Made by a program: the position numbers and the translations under genes | Source: Phormidesmis priestleyi Ana | Lineage (GTDB): Bacteria > Cyanobacteriota > Cyanobacteriia > Phormidesmidales > Phormidesmidaceae | DNA length: 64,000 nt | Direction: 5' to 3' | Assembly (NCBI GenBank): GCA_001314865.1 | Contig: LJZR01000010.1 | Location: 62,001-126,000, forward strand | In this document: positions 27,478 to 36,280 of the stretch, one piece after another | Layout of the letters: every line of letters begins with the position of its first letter | Numbering within the stretch: position 1 is the first letter of the stretch | The notes under the pieces: generated by a model | The model's database searches: none | What the model saw: only the letters and a program-made list of their open reading frames with translations | Told to the model about the DNA's origin: nothing

Positions 27478-27654
27478 AAAACGGCTCCGTTACTTGATCT
27501 TTCAGCGTTAAGCATAGGAACTGCCATGCTCGTCATCCATCCGTCAATGGATGAGATTTGGCGATGTTAGTTATGTCAATAGAGCTAAATAGAGCATTGA
27601 GCAGGAGTCATCATTGAGTCATCATCATTGAGGCATCAAATTTTTGAGGCTAGA

Positions 27655-28275
27655 TCAAATCTCTAAAGACTCGCTGAAGTCATAGCTTTCTTTGACTGTC
27701 CATAAATTGCCACTGTGTATCAGCAGGGTGAGCTGTCCTGCGATGAAATCGAAATGAAGTTCCTGATGCTGGAACTCTGGCCAAGCCTGACGAAACATAG
27801 CAGGCTTAAGATCACGAAAGGCAACCGTCAAATGTGGGACAAAGCTACGATTGCGATCGCGCTCACTAACCAATCCCAACTGCGTCTCTAGATAGTCAAG
27901 CAGCTGTGACTGAATGCTCATTAGGCGATCGCGCTTCATAACATTGATGTAAATCACATGCGGGGTAAATGCACCAAAGCCATCTAGCGTCATCGGCACC
28001 GGTGGCTGACTGGCAGCAAACTGCTTTAGCGTAGCCGCCAAGCGAGGCAAATCGGCAATTGGCCATTCAAACGGGGCGAGTAGCGTAACATGGGGTGGAG
28101 AGCGGAATGCAGCCTTACTGGCATAGCGATCGCGCATTATCCCCTTAATTTCATTGGCCCTTATCCGCACATCTTCAGGCGGCAGTAATGCAATAAAAAA
28201 TCGCTTACGAACCTGTGCATCACGCTCTAGCGAATTCGATTTTTCATTGAGTTCCACAGATTTTTCAATGCCCAT
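27655..28275 (-). CDS. 2'-5' RNA ligase family protein (2H phosphoesterase)
   Basis: A 206-residue 2H phosphoesterase. Two HxTx catalytic boxes are present: HVTL in PPHVTLLAPFEWP (about residue 77) and HLTV in FVPHLTVAFRDL (about residue 160). Such enzymes cleave or form 2',3'-cyclic phosphates or 2'-5' bonds in RNA; the cellular substrate is unknown. ATG 28275 is used; an earlier TTG adds a hydrophobic segment without support. Confidence 0.88.
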   Translation of the reverse strand: MGIEKSVELNEKSNSLERDAQVRKRFFIALLPPEDVRIRANEIKGIMRDRYASKAAFRSPPHVTLLAPFEWPIADLPRLAATLKQFAASQPPVPMTLDGFGAFTPHVIYINVMKRDRLMSIQSQLLDYLETQLGLVSERDRNRSFVPHLTVAFRDLKPAMFRQAWPEFQHQELHFDFIAGQLTLLIHSGNLWTVKESYDFSESLEI

Positions 28276-28361
28276 AGAATAGCCTGAGAAAAAAAGAAAG
28301 CGACCAATTGCCAAAGTAATCGCCAAATCAGAGAATTATCAGCATTAGGAGAAGATGATCA

Positions 28362-28637
28362 ATGGCATGGTTTGTCAAAATTGAACGCGGCATCGTTGAC
28401 AAGCCGCGATTTGATCAGTTTGTAGCGGCTCACGTAGCCTACGTTAACAACTTAATTAAAAATGGGCATCAGGCACGCAGTGGTTACTGGGCAGAACGCG
28501 GTGGCGGCATGCTCATTTTTCAGGCCGACTCAATAGATACCGCCAAAACTATCGTTGAGGCAGATCCCCTCATCGCGAACAACTGCGTCACCTACGAACT
28601 CCATGAATGGTGCTTAATCGCTGAGCCTAATCACTGA
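28362..28637 (+). CDS. YciI-like protein
   Basis: A 91-residue YciI-related ferredoxin-like domain. RFDQFVAAHVAYVNNLIKNGH contains the conserved histidine and ..IVEADPLIANNCVTYELHEW contains the ADP motif with the conserved Asp. The function of the family is poorly known (possible dimeric enzyme). TAGGAG upstream gives a good ribosome-binding site. It diverges from the 2'-5' ligase gene. Confidence 0.85.
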   Translation: MAWFVKIERGIVDKPRFDQFVAAHVAYVNNLIKNGHQARSGYWAERGGGMLIFQADSIDTAKTIVEADPLIANNCVTYELHEWCLIAEPNH

Positions 28638-28687
28638 ACCTAAACCCTGAGCCCAAACCTTAAATCCTAAGCCCAAATCCTGAGCCA
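28620..28687. repeat. degenerate 13-bp tandem repeat
   Basis: Diverged units of ctgagcctaatcac / ctgaacctaaacc / ctgagcccaaacc type follow, and partly overlap, the end of the YciI-like gene. Confidence 0.6.
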
Positions 28688-28869
28688 ACCGTTCTCCTGC
28701 AATAGATTGTTCGCCCAATCAATATCGACCTTGTAACCATCTAACAATATTGTCAACATCTAAACAGAAGATCCCAAAGCTTGCAAAGAACCTCTAGACT
28801 AAATAATCTGAAATCTGCAAATTCTGTCAGTCTACAAACTTTGTTTGACTTAAACTTTTGACTTAAACT

Positions 28870-29349
28870 ATGGCCAATTCAAGTAAAGACGGCGGCGTTA
28901 AAATTGTGGCGGACAACCGTCAAGCTCGCTATGAATATGAGATTTTAGAAACCTATGAGGCGGGCGTTGCCCTACTGGGCACCGAAGTAAAGTCCATTCG
29001 AGAAGGCAAAGTCAACCTGCGAGATGGATTTGCCAATGTCAAACGCGGTGAAGCATGGCTGCACAACGTGCATATTTCGCCCCATAAAATGACTAATCTG
29101 GCCTACAACCACGAGCCGCGTCGCGTTCGTAAACTGCTGCTGCATAGGCAAGAAATTCGTAAGCTCATTGGCCAAACGGAGCAAAAAGGCTTAACGCTAA
29201 TCCCTCTCAAAATGTACTTTAAAGATGGTCGGATCAAGGTCGTCATTGGCCTGAGCCGGGGCAAAAAGCTGCATGACAAGCGCGAAAGCCTGAAGAAAAA
29301 GCAGGACAAACGCGAAATGGCCAGAGTCATGAAAAGCGCTAATCAGTAA
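28870..29349 (+). CDS. smpB: tmRNA-binding protein SmpB
   Basis: A 159-residue SmpB, which delivers tmRNA to stalled ribosomes. It has VADNRQARYEYEILETYEAGVALLGTEVKSIREGKVNLRDGFANV and the RRVRKLLLHRQEI..LIGQTEQKGLTLIPLKMYFKDGRIKV core, and a basic C-terminal tail (KKLHDKRESLKKKQDKREMAR). ssrA is not in the window. Confidence 0.97.
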   Translation: MANSSKDGGVKIVADNRQARYEYEILETYEAGVALLGTEVKSIREGKVNLRDGFANVKRGEAWLHNVHISPHKMTNLAYNHEPRRVRKLLLHRQEIRKLIGQTEQKGLTLIPLKMYFKDGRIKVVIGLSRGKKLHDKRESLKKKQDKREMARVMKSANQ

Positions 29350-29376
29350 AGTGCCTCTCAGCAGTCGAGCTTGTCC

Positions 29377-31008
29377 CTACTGGCAGGTCGCCCTGTCAAT
29401 CGCCGCAACCACCTGCTCATAAATGTCTTCGGCTTCTTGAGGAGTGTTGCCAATGCAGGTAAGTCCTAATTTCCCATACTCGCTCAAGCAACCCATCAGG
29501 TGAAACACGACGCCAACCCCGTCAATAGAGCTAAAGTGCAGCTGTTCGACCATGATGATATCCATCAGATCGTTAGGCAACAGTCCGCGGTAGGCTTCGC
29601 TCTGCAAATTGTCTGAAGCTCGGTAGTATTTTGCCTGACCATTTTTGGTATAGAACTTGCCATCTTTGAGGCTATAGGTACCGTTAGTCAGCAGCTTTAA
29701 GGCCATAAACGGATGCGTCGTGCCACCTTTGCGAAGGTTGATTTCAATGGCGTTGAGCTGCCAAGGTTGTTCTGCATTTTCGGGCTGATGCACTGCAATA
29801 AAGTCTACGCTGTAGCGCTCTAGGGCACCTTTGGCAGCCAAATTTTCGCCGACCTTACGGCCCATCTCTTGTAGGGCCATCCGGTATGACTCAGCAGCCG
29901 GAAATGTGCAGCCCAGAAAAATTTGACCGTCTGGGCCGCCTAGCACCTGATCGTGAGTAGACAGAATTTCGACCTCGCCATGAGGTGTGACACGGCCTTG
30001 GACGCTGGGAGAGTATTTTTCTTCACCTTCAATAAAGGCTTCGGCGATCGCACCCAATACCTCAATCTTTTGCCTAAACGACGCCCAAGTTTCACTATTG
30101 CATTGAAACCTCAGCTTCGGCAGCTCAGCTTTAATCGCGGCTACTCGTTCGTCGTGATTCGCCTTGCCCGGTGCAACCTGGGCCAATGCCGCCAAAGAAA
30201 ATAGCGCATTGCCTTCTCCCGAAAACCCTTCATTGAGCTTAATCACAATTCGCTTGAGACCAGGCTGTCGCTCCCACAGTGCCGCCGTTGCATCCGACAA
30301 TGTATCAATATCGTGAGTCAGGTCACTGCCGTCGGGCAAAGGCAGCTTGCACTCTGTAAAAATTTGGCGGCTACCGCCTTTAGTCCCCCAATACAGCAGA
30401 TCAGGATTAACAGCCAGTAACGGCAACCCCAGCGCCAAAGAGAGCGCTTGCTCTAGCTCAGTAGAGTTGTAGCAGGTCATGTAGGCTTCAGCAGGCTTTA
30501 TTTTTTCTCGAATACGTCGTATGAGTCGAGGCCGAGCCAATATTTTTTCAGACAGAGGCTTAAGCGATGAGTCATAGGTTGCAAATAGGTCGAGGCGATC
30601 GCGCGCATGCGAACTTGGAATCCCCGGCAATAGCTCTAGGTAATAATCCACAATGCTAGGATGCAGCGGCTGAGACGTGACATAAATCAACCTAGTTTCA
30701 GGGTTTCGTAGCCGAATCAGTGAAAACAGCAGCCGTTCTTCATAATGGTGAACACCTTTAATCTTCATCAGCTCAGCCTGATCAAGACTCAGCGAAGGAA
30801 CCACCACAATTTGCCGAGGGCGACGATCAAAAACGTCAATCGGCTGCCAACGCTCGGCCAACTCCAATTGCAGCGTCGCAAATTCATCCATCTGCTCCAC
30901 TTCCATCTGCTCTACCAATGACGCTGGTACAACGTCCTGTGAGCAACAACCCAAACTACGATCCTCAGAAAAAGGATCTTGAGAAAAAGTAGCGCCAGCA
31001 GTGCCCAT
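29377..31008 (-). CDS. ATP-grasp peptide ligase, PGM1-related
   Basis: A 543-residue protein resembling the PGM1-related ATP-grasp ligases (carboxylate-amine or peptide ligases). ATP-grasp markers are RIVIKLNEGFSGEGNALF (about residues 270-287) and the metal-binding LNAIEINLRKGGTTHPFMALKLLTNG near 420-445. EAYMTCYNSTELEQALSLALG and CLSEYGKLGLTCIG are also typical. Substrate unknown. The ATG at 31008 has an excellent ribosome-binding site (AGGGAGG, 6 nt), which decides against the longer TTG start. No biosynthetic cluster surrounds it, so it is probably a conserved housekeeping-type member. Confidence 0.82.
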   Translation of the reverse strand: MGTAGATFSQDPFSEDRSLGCCSQDVVPASLVEQMEVEQMDEFATLQLELAERWQPIDVFDRRPRQIVVVPSLSLDQAELMKIKGVHHYEERLLFSLIRLRNPETRLIYVTSQPLHPSIVDYYLELLPGIPSSHARDRLDLFATYDSSLKPLSEKILARPRLIRRIREKIKPAEAYMTCYNSTELEQALSLALGLPLLAVNPDLLYWGTKGGSRQIFTECKLPLPDGSDLTHDIDTLSDATAALWERQPGLKRIVIKLNEGFSGEGNALFSLAALAQVAPGKANHDERVAAIKAELPKLRFQCNSETWASFRQKIEVLGAIAEAFIEGEEKYSPSVQGRVTPHGEVEILSTHDQVLGGPDGQIFLGCTFPAAESYRMALQEMGRKVGENLAAKGALERYSVDFIAVHQPENAEQPWQLNAIEINLRKGGTTHPFMALKLLTNGTYSLKDGKFYTKNGQAKYYRASDNLQSEAYRGLLPNDLMDIIMVEQLHFSSIDGVGVVFHLMGCLSEYGKLGLTCIGNTPQEAEDIYEQVVAAIDRATCQ

Positions 31009-31299
31009 AGGTGCCTCCCTCAATAAAGCAAATAAGCCAGATGTAGACAACCCAACGTCCTAGCAAACGACTACACAAGCGCCCAGCACCCCCGAAAAGG
31101 CTGTCGGCCGTCGGCTGTCAACTTTCAAAGCTTAGTATGAGTAGGGGCTTCCTTCTCCAACTCCATAGCCAGATCTTTTAAAGCAAAAACAGCCAACCCA
31201 TCAAAAAAATAAGCCGGTTCGGCCCCGCTGAGAAAAGTTGAGAAATAAGTTACACAACAGACTAGAAAACCGGCTAGAAAACCAGCTAGAAAGCAAAAA

Positions 31300-31327
31300 G
31301 CGATGCGATTCAATTGAATCGCATCGC
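31300..31327 (-). terminator. 28-bp perfect palindrome, terminator of sigF
   Basis: A perfectly palindromic 28-bp sequence (GCGATGCGATTCAA, then its exact inverse) ends in TTTTTG on the minus strand, about 100 bp past the sigF stop. As a hairpin it has a 14-bp arm with only the central bases forming the loop. Confidence 0.8.
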
Positions 31328-31424
31328 ACTGCTTACTTAAACTTTTATGCCTTACCTCTGAAGGAAAGCTGACTTATAAAAAGTTCGATAAAAAGTTCGA
31401 TAAAAAGCCAGAACGGCAAACCGA

Positions 31425-32216
31425 TTAAGGGTCAACCTGCAAATTTTGTTGAGGCTGTAAGTAAGCAACCATTTGCTCTACACCCCGCTGAATACGGCGA
31501 GTAACCGTCATTGGGCTCACACCAATACGCTCAGCGACTTCTTTTCGAGAGAGCCCCTTAAAAAACACAAACTCAATGGCAGATCGCGTTTTATCTTCAA
31601 GCTGATTCATCGCTCTTTGAATTTGCTGACGATCTTCTTCGAGACCTTGCAACATCATGTAGTGAATGTCAGGCAAGGTATCGCCCAAGGTAATACTGGA
31701 ATCGATTTGATGGCATACCGTTGCATCTAAGCTCAGCGGCATCCGATTTTTGTTCGCGAGCTTGACCTGCCGCCATTCTTGAACAGAAACATTGACAGCT
31801 TCAGCCATTTCAATGTCAGTAGGCTGGCGACCATACTCACGAATTAGCTCAGCCTGACGCTTTTGCCCCTCTTTTTGGAGATCTTGCCAGCGGCGAGGAA
31901 TTTTAACAGTGGTGCCGCGATCGCGCAAAAAGTGAAGCATCTCACCGCGAATATAAGGCACCGCAAAAGAACTAAACGCACAACCTTGACCGGGATCAAA
32001 ACGCTCAATAGAACGAATCAACCCAATGTAACCAATTTGCTCAAGATCCTCATAAGGCTCAGCACACTGATGACTGACCCGGTGAGCAATTTTACGAACC
32101 AAACCGGCATTAAGCCTAACCAACTGATTACGAAGCCGCACTGAACGATCCTGCTTGTACTGCATGAGCAGTTCCATGCCACGAGAGCGAAGTTGAGCTG
32201 ATTTTGAAGAAGCCAT
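31425..32216 (-). CDS. sigF: RNA polymerase sigma factor SigF
   Basis: A 263-residue group 3 sigma factor. Region 2 (ALVRKIAHRVSHQC..LEQIGYIGLIRSIERFDPGQGCAFSSFAVPYIRGEMLHFLRD) and region 4 (LEDKTRSAIEFVFFKGLSRKEVAERIGVSPMTVTRRIQRGVEQM) are complete. SigF controls motility, pili or salt stress genes in cyanobacteria. The ATG at 32216 is used; ATG 32231 adds MAACN. A palindromic terminator follows. The anti-sigma regulators are not adjacent. Confidence 0.93.
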   Translation of the reverse strand: MASSKSAQLRSRGMELLMQYKQDRSVRLRNQLVRLNAGLVRKIAHRVSHQCAEPYEDLEQIGYIGLIRSIERFDPGQGCAFSSFAVPYIRGEMLHFLRDRGTTVKIPRRWQDLQKEGQKRQAELIREYGRQPTDIEMAEAVNVSVQEWRQVKLANKNRMPLSLDATVCHQIDSSITLGDTLPDIHYMMLQGLEEDRQQIQRAMNQLEDKTRSAIEFVFFKGLSRKEVAERIGVSPMTVTRRIQRGVEQMVAYLQPQQNLQVDP

Positions 32217-32847
32217 ATTACATGCAGCCATGGCTGCGTCGAAGCGGTGTTGCGTGAATTAAACTCATTCTCGGGAAGTGCCCCCTAGCTCACCATCGTT
32301 GAAACACGGTAGTCAAAAATCAGACCGACCTACAGCCTGTGCAAATACACGCATGATGCGCTAAATCTAACCAACACCAACCAATAGAAAAACGCCTTTA
32401 TTTAGGCAACTACAGCCGCCAATAACCGTAAATATTCTGAATAAATTCTTTTACTCAACAAACTTTCCTGGTTTCTTTAGATTTTTTTTGACCCGTTAAA
32501 AACATTCATTTTTCTCACGAGTTTCTACGGAAAACAACGAGTTATTTAAATTGTCAACCGCCTTAATAACCGGGAGAGATTTCTATCAGTCAAGAGCGCT
32601 ATTTTTACGCTTCGAAAACTCATTTTCTTATGGCTTTTACAGCTTTTCAAAGAGTGCAAAAGTCCTACTAAGACTATCTATCCCCAAATCAATCCATTTC
32701 CAGCAAAATCTATAGAAAACCGTAATCGTCAGCACCTTACCGATTCGCTAAGATCAATTACAGACAAAATATCTAGGCTGCATCTAGGCTGCTAGATATC
32801 CCCTCAACGAAGTAAAAACTGAACATTGAAACTGAAACCGAACACCC
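32217..32847. other. sigF-BI-1 divergent promoter region
   Basis: About 630 bp, AT-rich, with several T-runs around 32470-32520. It should carry both promoters. No ORF, repeat or RNA is supported. Confidence 0.4.
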
Positions 32848-33576
32848 ATGAGTAACACGAGTAATTTTCGAAAGGCCATTAGTGATGCCAAAAGCAGCGC
32901 GCTCATTGGCCCCAACGTTATCGCCAATGCGCTCCCGTATGTTGGCGGGGGACTGATTCTTACAGCACTGGGCACCTTCGGGGGCATCAATGTGCTTAGA
33001 ACGAACCCAGGCATTTTTATGCCGACCTTTTTCGTGGCAATTGTTGCAGAGCTGGTGTTATTTTTTGTGGCTCGCAGCATTGCGATCAAAGGCAATAACG
33101 CAGTAGCACTGCCCCTGCTAGCAACCTACAGCCTGCTCTCCGGCTATACCCTCAGCGGATTGGTATTTGTCGCCCTGCAAAGTAGCGGCGTCGGCATTCA
33201 AGGCGTAGGATTTGCGGCATTAGCCTGTGGTCTTACCTTTATTGCAGCTCGTCCAATCGGATCTAACCTTTCAGAACAAGACGGCTTTGCGCTGGCGAAA
33301 ACAGTTCAGTTGGGCATTATTGCGCTCTTCGTTGTGATTGTCGGCCAGCTGGTGTTTAGCCTGTTTGGTGCCGGAACACCGCAATTCTTAGAAATTGCCA
33401 TTTCGGCGATTGGCGTTTTGCTTTTTGTAGGAGCCGCCGTTGTTGACTTTTTTGTCTTACCTCGCACCTATACCGATGAACAAGCTATTCCTGCCGCGCT
33501 GTCGATGTATCTGACCTACATCAACTTGTTTGTATTTATTCTGCGCCTGTTGATTGCAATTAACGGCAGAGACTAG
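32848..33576 (+). CDS. Bax-inhibitor-1 family membrane protein
   Basis: A 242-residue integral membrane protein of the BI-1/YccA/TMBIM family with about seven hydrophobic segments. The order GGLILTALGTFGGINVL, YSLLSGYTLSGLVFVAL, FVGAAVVDFFVLP and the C-terminal AALSMYLTYINLFVFILRLL is typical. The calcium-leak pore acidic pair could be the Asp residues in VVDFF and DEQAIP. Function in cyanobacteria is uncharacterised. Confidence 0.88.
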   Translation: MSNTSNFRKAISDAKSSALIGPNVIANALPYVGGGLILTALGTFGGINVLRTNPGIFMPTFFVAIVAELVLFFVARSIAIKGNNAVALPLLATYSLLSGYTLSGLVFVALQSSGVGIQGVGFAALACGLTFIAARPIGSNLSEQDGFALAKTVQLGIIALFVVIVGQLVFSLFGAGTPQFLEIAISAIGVLLFVGAAVVDFFVLPRTYTDEQAIPAALSMYLTYINLFVFILRLLIAINGRD

Positions 33577-33614
33577 ACTGTTTAGACTGTTTAGACAGAC
33601 AGGTCTCAACAAAC

Positions 33615-33691
33615 CTAGGAAATCCCTAGGAAATCCCTAGGAAATCCCTAGGAAATCCCTAGGAAATCCCTAGGAAATCCCTAGGAAATCC
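33615..33691. repeat. 11-bp tandem repeat, 7 exact copies
   Basis: Seven identical units of ctaggaaatcc. Each junction forms the palindrome CCTAGG, so the array has a palindromic site every 11 bp, about one helical turn. It lies upstream of prfB. Confidence 0.97.
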
Positions 33692-33812
33692 ATTGAGGAA
33701 TGGTAAGGGCTTAGCATGCAAAGCTCCTACCATTCCGACACCTTTTATGACAGACCTACGACAGCCCTCAAGTTAGGGCTTATCGTCAATTTATTTCCCT
33801 AAAGCTAGATTT

Positions 33813-34938
33813 ATGTTCGATAACACCACACTCAAACAAGAAATTGATTCCATTTCTGAGCGCCTGAGCAAAGCTCAGGAGTATCTTTGACCTGCCTGCC
33901 CTCCACGCCAAAATTAGTGATTTAGAGCAGCTGTCTGCACAGCCCGACTTTTGGGACGACCAAGCCGCCGCGCAAAAGCAGCTGCAAGAACTTAACGATT
34001 ACAAGTCAATCCTGACGCAAATGCAGAGCTGGATAACTAGCTGGGAAGACTCAAAGGCAATTTTGGAGCTATTGGAGCTAGATCCTGACGAAAGCCTGCT
34101 CAATGAAGCTGAAAGCAATGTTAAGCAGCTTAATCGTGAGCTGGATCAGTGGGAGCTTCAGCAGCTATTATCTGGCCCTTATGACAAGGAAGGCGCAGTC
34201 CTGACAATCAATGCGGGTGCTGGTGGAACCGATGCTCAAGACTGGGCTGAGATGCTGCTGCGGATGTACACGCGCTGGAGTGAGCAAAATGGCTATCGGC
34301 TAACGATGGTTGAAAAGTCGGAAGGGGATGAGGCAGGCTTAAAGTCAGTCACGTTAGAGATAGAAGGACGATATGCCTACGGCTACTTAAAAGGTGAGAA
34401 GGGCACCCACCGGCTGGTGCGGATTTCGCCTTTTAATGCGAATGGGAAACGACAGACGAGCTTTGCCGGGGTTGAGGTCATGCCGATTTTGGATGACGGT
34501 ATAGAGCTGGATATTCCGGATAAGGATTTAGAAGTCAAAACATCGCGATCGGGCGGAGCAGGTGGTCAGAATGTGAACAAGGTAGAAACCGCAGTGCGAA
34601 TTACCCACTTACCGACGGGAATTTCTGTGCGGTGTACTCAGGAGCGATCGCAGCTACAAAATAAAGAAAAAGCCATGGCTTTATTAAAGTCCAAGCTTCT
34701 GGTTATCGCCCAAGAACAACGCACCCAAGCCATTGCTGACATTCGTGGCGACATGGTTGAAGCTGCTTGGGGCAACCAAATTCGCAACTATGTTTTTCAT
34801 CCCTATCAAATGGTGAAAGACCTGCGTACTAACATAGAAACAACCGCCGTCTCTGATGTCATGGACGGCGACTTAGAAGCCTTTACACAGGCTTACCTCC
34901 GCCAAGAAAATCAGATGGTTGCAGAAAGCACAGTCTAG
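33813..34938 (+). CDS. prfB: peptide chain release factor 2, expressed by programmed +1 frameshift
   Basis: RF2 of 374 residues made from two frames. The first 25 codons ([20 protein letters not shown]..) end at TGA 33888-33890; the second frame starts at GAC 33889 and runs to the stop at 34938. RF2 hallmarks are the GGAGGQ peptidyl-hydrolysis loop and SPF ([12 protein letters not shown]) for UGA recognition. The downstream frame alone has no sensible start, so the frameshift is required. Release of UGA by RF2 feeds back on its own synthesis. It is followed by the DUF3285 gene, ybeY, dgkA and trpG. Confidence 0.96.
33877..33891 (+). promoter_or_regulatory. prfB frameshift signal
   Basis: AGGAG, TAT, CTT TGA C: an internal Shine-Dalgarno-like AGGAG three bases before the shift codon CTT, which is followed by in-frame TGA and C. 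This is the same layout as the E. coli RF2 signal (AGGGGG TAT CTT TGA C). Confidence 0.95.
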
Positions 34939-34990
34939 GGAGAAACCATTAGAATGTCCATGACTGTTTGATCACGACTATAATTTCTAG

Positions 34991-35032
34991 ACTCAATGCA
35001 CCAAACTCAATGCACCAAACTCAATGTACCAA
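34991..35032. repeat. 14-bp tandem repeat, 3 copies
   Basis: Units of actcaatgcaccaa, the third with one change, between prfB and the DUF3285 gene. Confidence 0.93.
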
Positions 35033-35065
35033 ATAAGTTTCTAGCCGATATAGTCCTGGTATGCA

Positions 35066-35135
35066 GTCCTTGAGAAAGAGCCCTTGAGAAAGAGTCCTTG
35101 AGAAATAGCCTTTAAGAAAGAGTCCTTGAGAAAGA
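35066..35135. repeat. 14-bp tandem repeat, 5 copies
   Basis: Units of gtccttgagaaaga with small changes. A second, unrelated 14-bp array lies only 33 bp before it, in the same spacer, and the array ends 11 bp before the next ATG. Confidence 0.93.
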
Positions 35136-35146
35136 GCGACGAAGTA

Positions 35147-35344
35147 ATGACCCATGACAAATTGATAGCGACAGAAGAAACGTTAAAAAACTCTGCCTCT
35201 AACCTCAATGAACCCCCTCCTAGCTATGTGAAGTTAGCGATGCGAAACATGGTCAAGAAAGGGGGAAAGTCGCTCTATCACTTTTTCCTGTCATCTGTAG
35301 CGCTGCTAACGCTTTTTATTGGCTTGGCCTACCTCACCCGATAA
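35147..35344 (+). CDS. DUF3285 single-helix membrane protein
   Basis: A 65-residue protein with the conserved PPPSYVKLAMRNMVKKGGKSLYHFFLSSVALLTLFIGLAYLTR, split into a basic amphipathic segment and one membrane helix. It matches DUF3285, a short cyanobacterial family of unknown role. The ATG at 35147 gives the family length; a TTG 21 bp upstream lies in the repeat array. In other cyanobacteria this gene also sits between prfB and ybeY. Confidence 0.82.
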   Translation: MTHDKLIATEETLKNSASNLNEPPPSYVKLAMRNMVKKGGKSLYHFFLSSVALLTLFIGLAYLTR

Positions 35345-35364
35345 GCTACTCACTTTAATAAATT

Positions 35365-35931
35365 ATGACTTCTAGAGGCCAAGCAACCGTTCAGCCCATA
35401 GCTGAAGCAAAAGCTGAAGCAAACATAGCCGACAAAGCAGCTCAGCAGCCGATTCAGGTAGAAGCATTTGTAGAAGGTATAGCCGTTGATCAGGTGCCGG
35501 GGGTAGCGATCGCCCAATACAAAATCTGGCTAGAGACCTGGCTAAACGAATTAGCACCCGAACTATCCCCTATTAATGCCTATGAAGTGAGTCTACGACT
35601 AACCAACGATGCCGAAATTCAGCAGCTCAATACAGACTATCGTCAGCAAGCTAAGCCAACAGACGTGCTCTCTTTTGCCGCATTAGAAACAGAGGTGCCA
35701 CAGGTCAGCGACATACTAGAGAAGCAGCCCATCTACCTAGGGGACATTGTTATTTCAGTAGAAACAGCGGCTCGACAGGCACCGGCGGGCAACCATTCCC
35801 TACCACAAGAAATGGCCTGGCTCACAGCTCACGGACTCCTTCACCTGCTAGGCTGGGATCATCCGGATGATGAGAGCTTGACGAGAATGCTAGATAAACA
35901 AACTCAGCTCATTAACCTCATAAATGTATAG
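35365..35931 (+). CDS. ybeY: rRNA maturation endonuclease YbeY
   Basis: A 188-residue YbeY, a zinc-dependent RNase for 16S rRNA 3' end maturation. The zinc motif H-x3-H-x5-H is seen in HGLLHLLGWDH near residue 155. The substrate core has LTNDAEIQQLNTDYRQQAKPTDVLSF and LGDIVIS. An N-terminal extra of about 45 residues contains AEAKAEAN and other Ala-rich near-repeats and is not conserved. It starts 20 bp after the DUF3285 gene, likely one operon. Confidence 0.94.
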   Translation: MTSRGQATVQPIAEAKAEANIADKAAQQPIQVEAFVEGIAVDQVPGVAIAQYKIWLETWLNELAPELSPINAYEVSLRLTNDAEIQQLNTDYRQQAKPTDVLSFAALETEVPQVSDILEKQPIYLGDIVISVETAARQAPAGNHSLPQEMAWLTAHGLLHLLGWDHPDDESLTRMLDKQTQLINLINV

Positions 35932-36280
35932 GGGTATTTAGAGGCATTTTCAACTTGGTTATCCCACGAGCATCTCGCTCACCCGATATCTAACCAGTTG
36001 GCGTCTTGCTTAACTAGCTAGCATCTCAGTATTGGAATTAGTCCAAGTTACGTTAGCTTAATAACTGGGTAATGTTTAGAGTCAAGGTGAGCTTAGCAAG
36101 GCCAAATCGCGAAATTTAAATCATCACTTTAAACTAAAAGGTCAGACTACAAAGCAGTTCTAACGCCCAGCCCTGCCTATAGCCAACGGTTTACAGCGAT
36201 ATAAGTTCACAGCCAATTGCTAACCGTATCATCGCCAACTCGCTGCTAACTCATAGCGAAGCAACAGGACATATCTGCGC
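35932..36280. other. ybeY-dgkA spacer
   Basis: About 350 bp in which no gene, repeat or RNA is supported. HIP1-type sites are scarce here, and AT-rich patches could hold a dgkA promoter. Confidence 0.35.

Noticed and set aside
31125-31313. A 62-codon hydrophobic ORF on the minus strand
   Set aside because: It starts with TTG inside the sigF terminator palindrome, has no ribosome-binding site, and its repeat AGFLAGFL is a product of local duplication.
33615-33691. Possible CRISPR array
   Set aside because: The units are contiguous with no spacers, and no cas genes are present; this applies to all arrays in the window.
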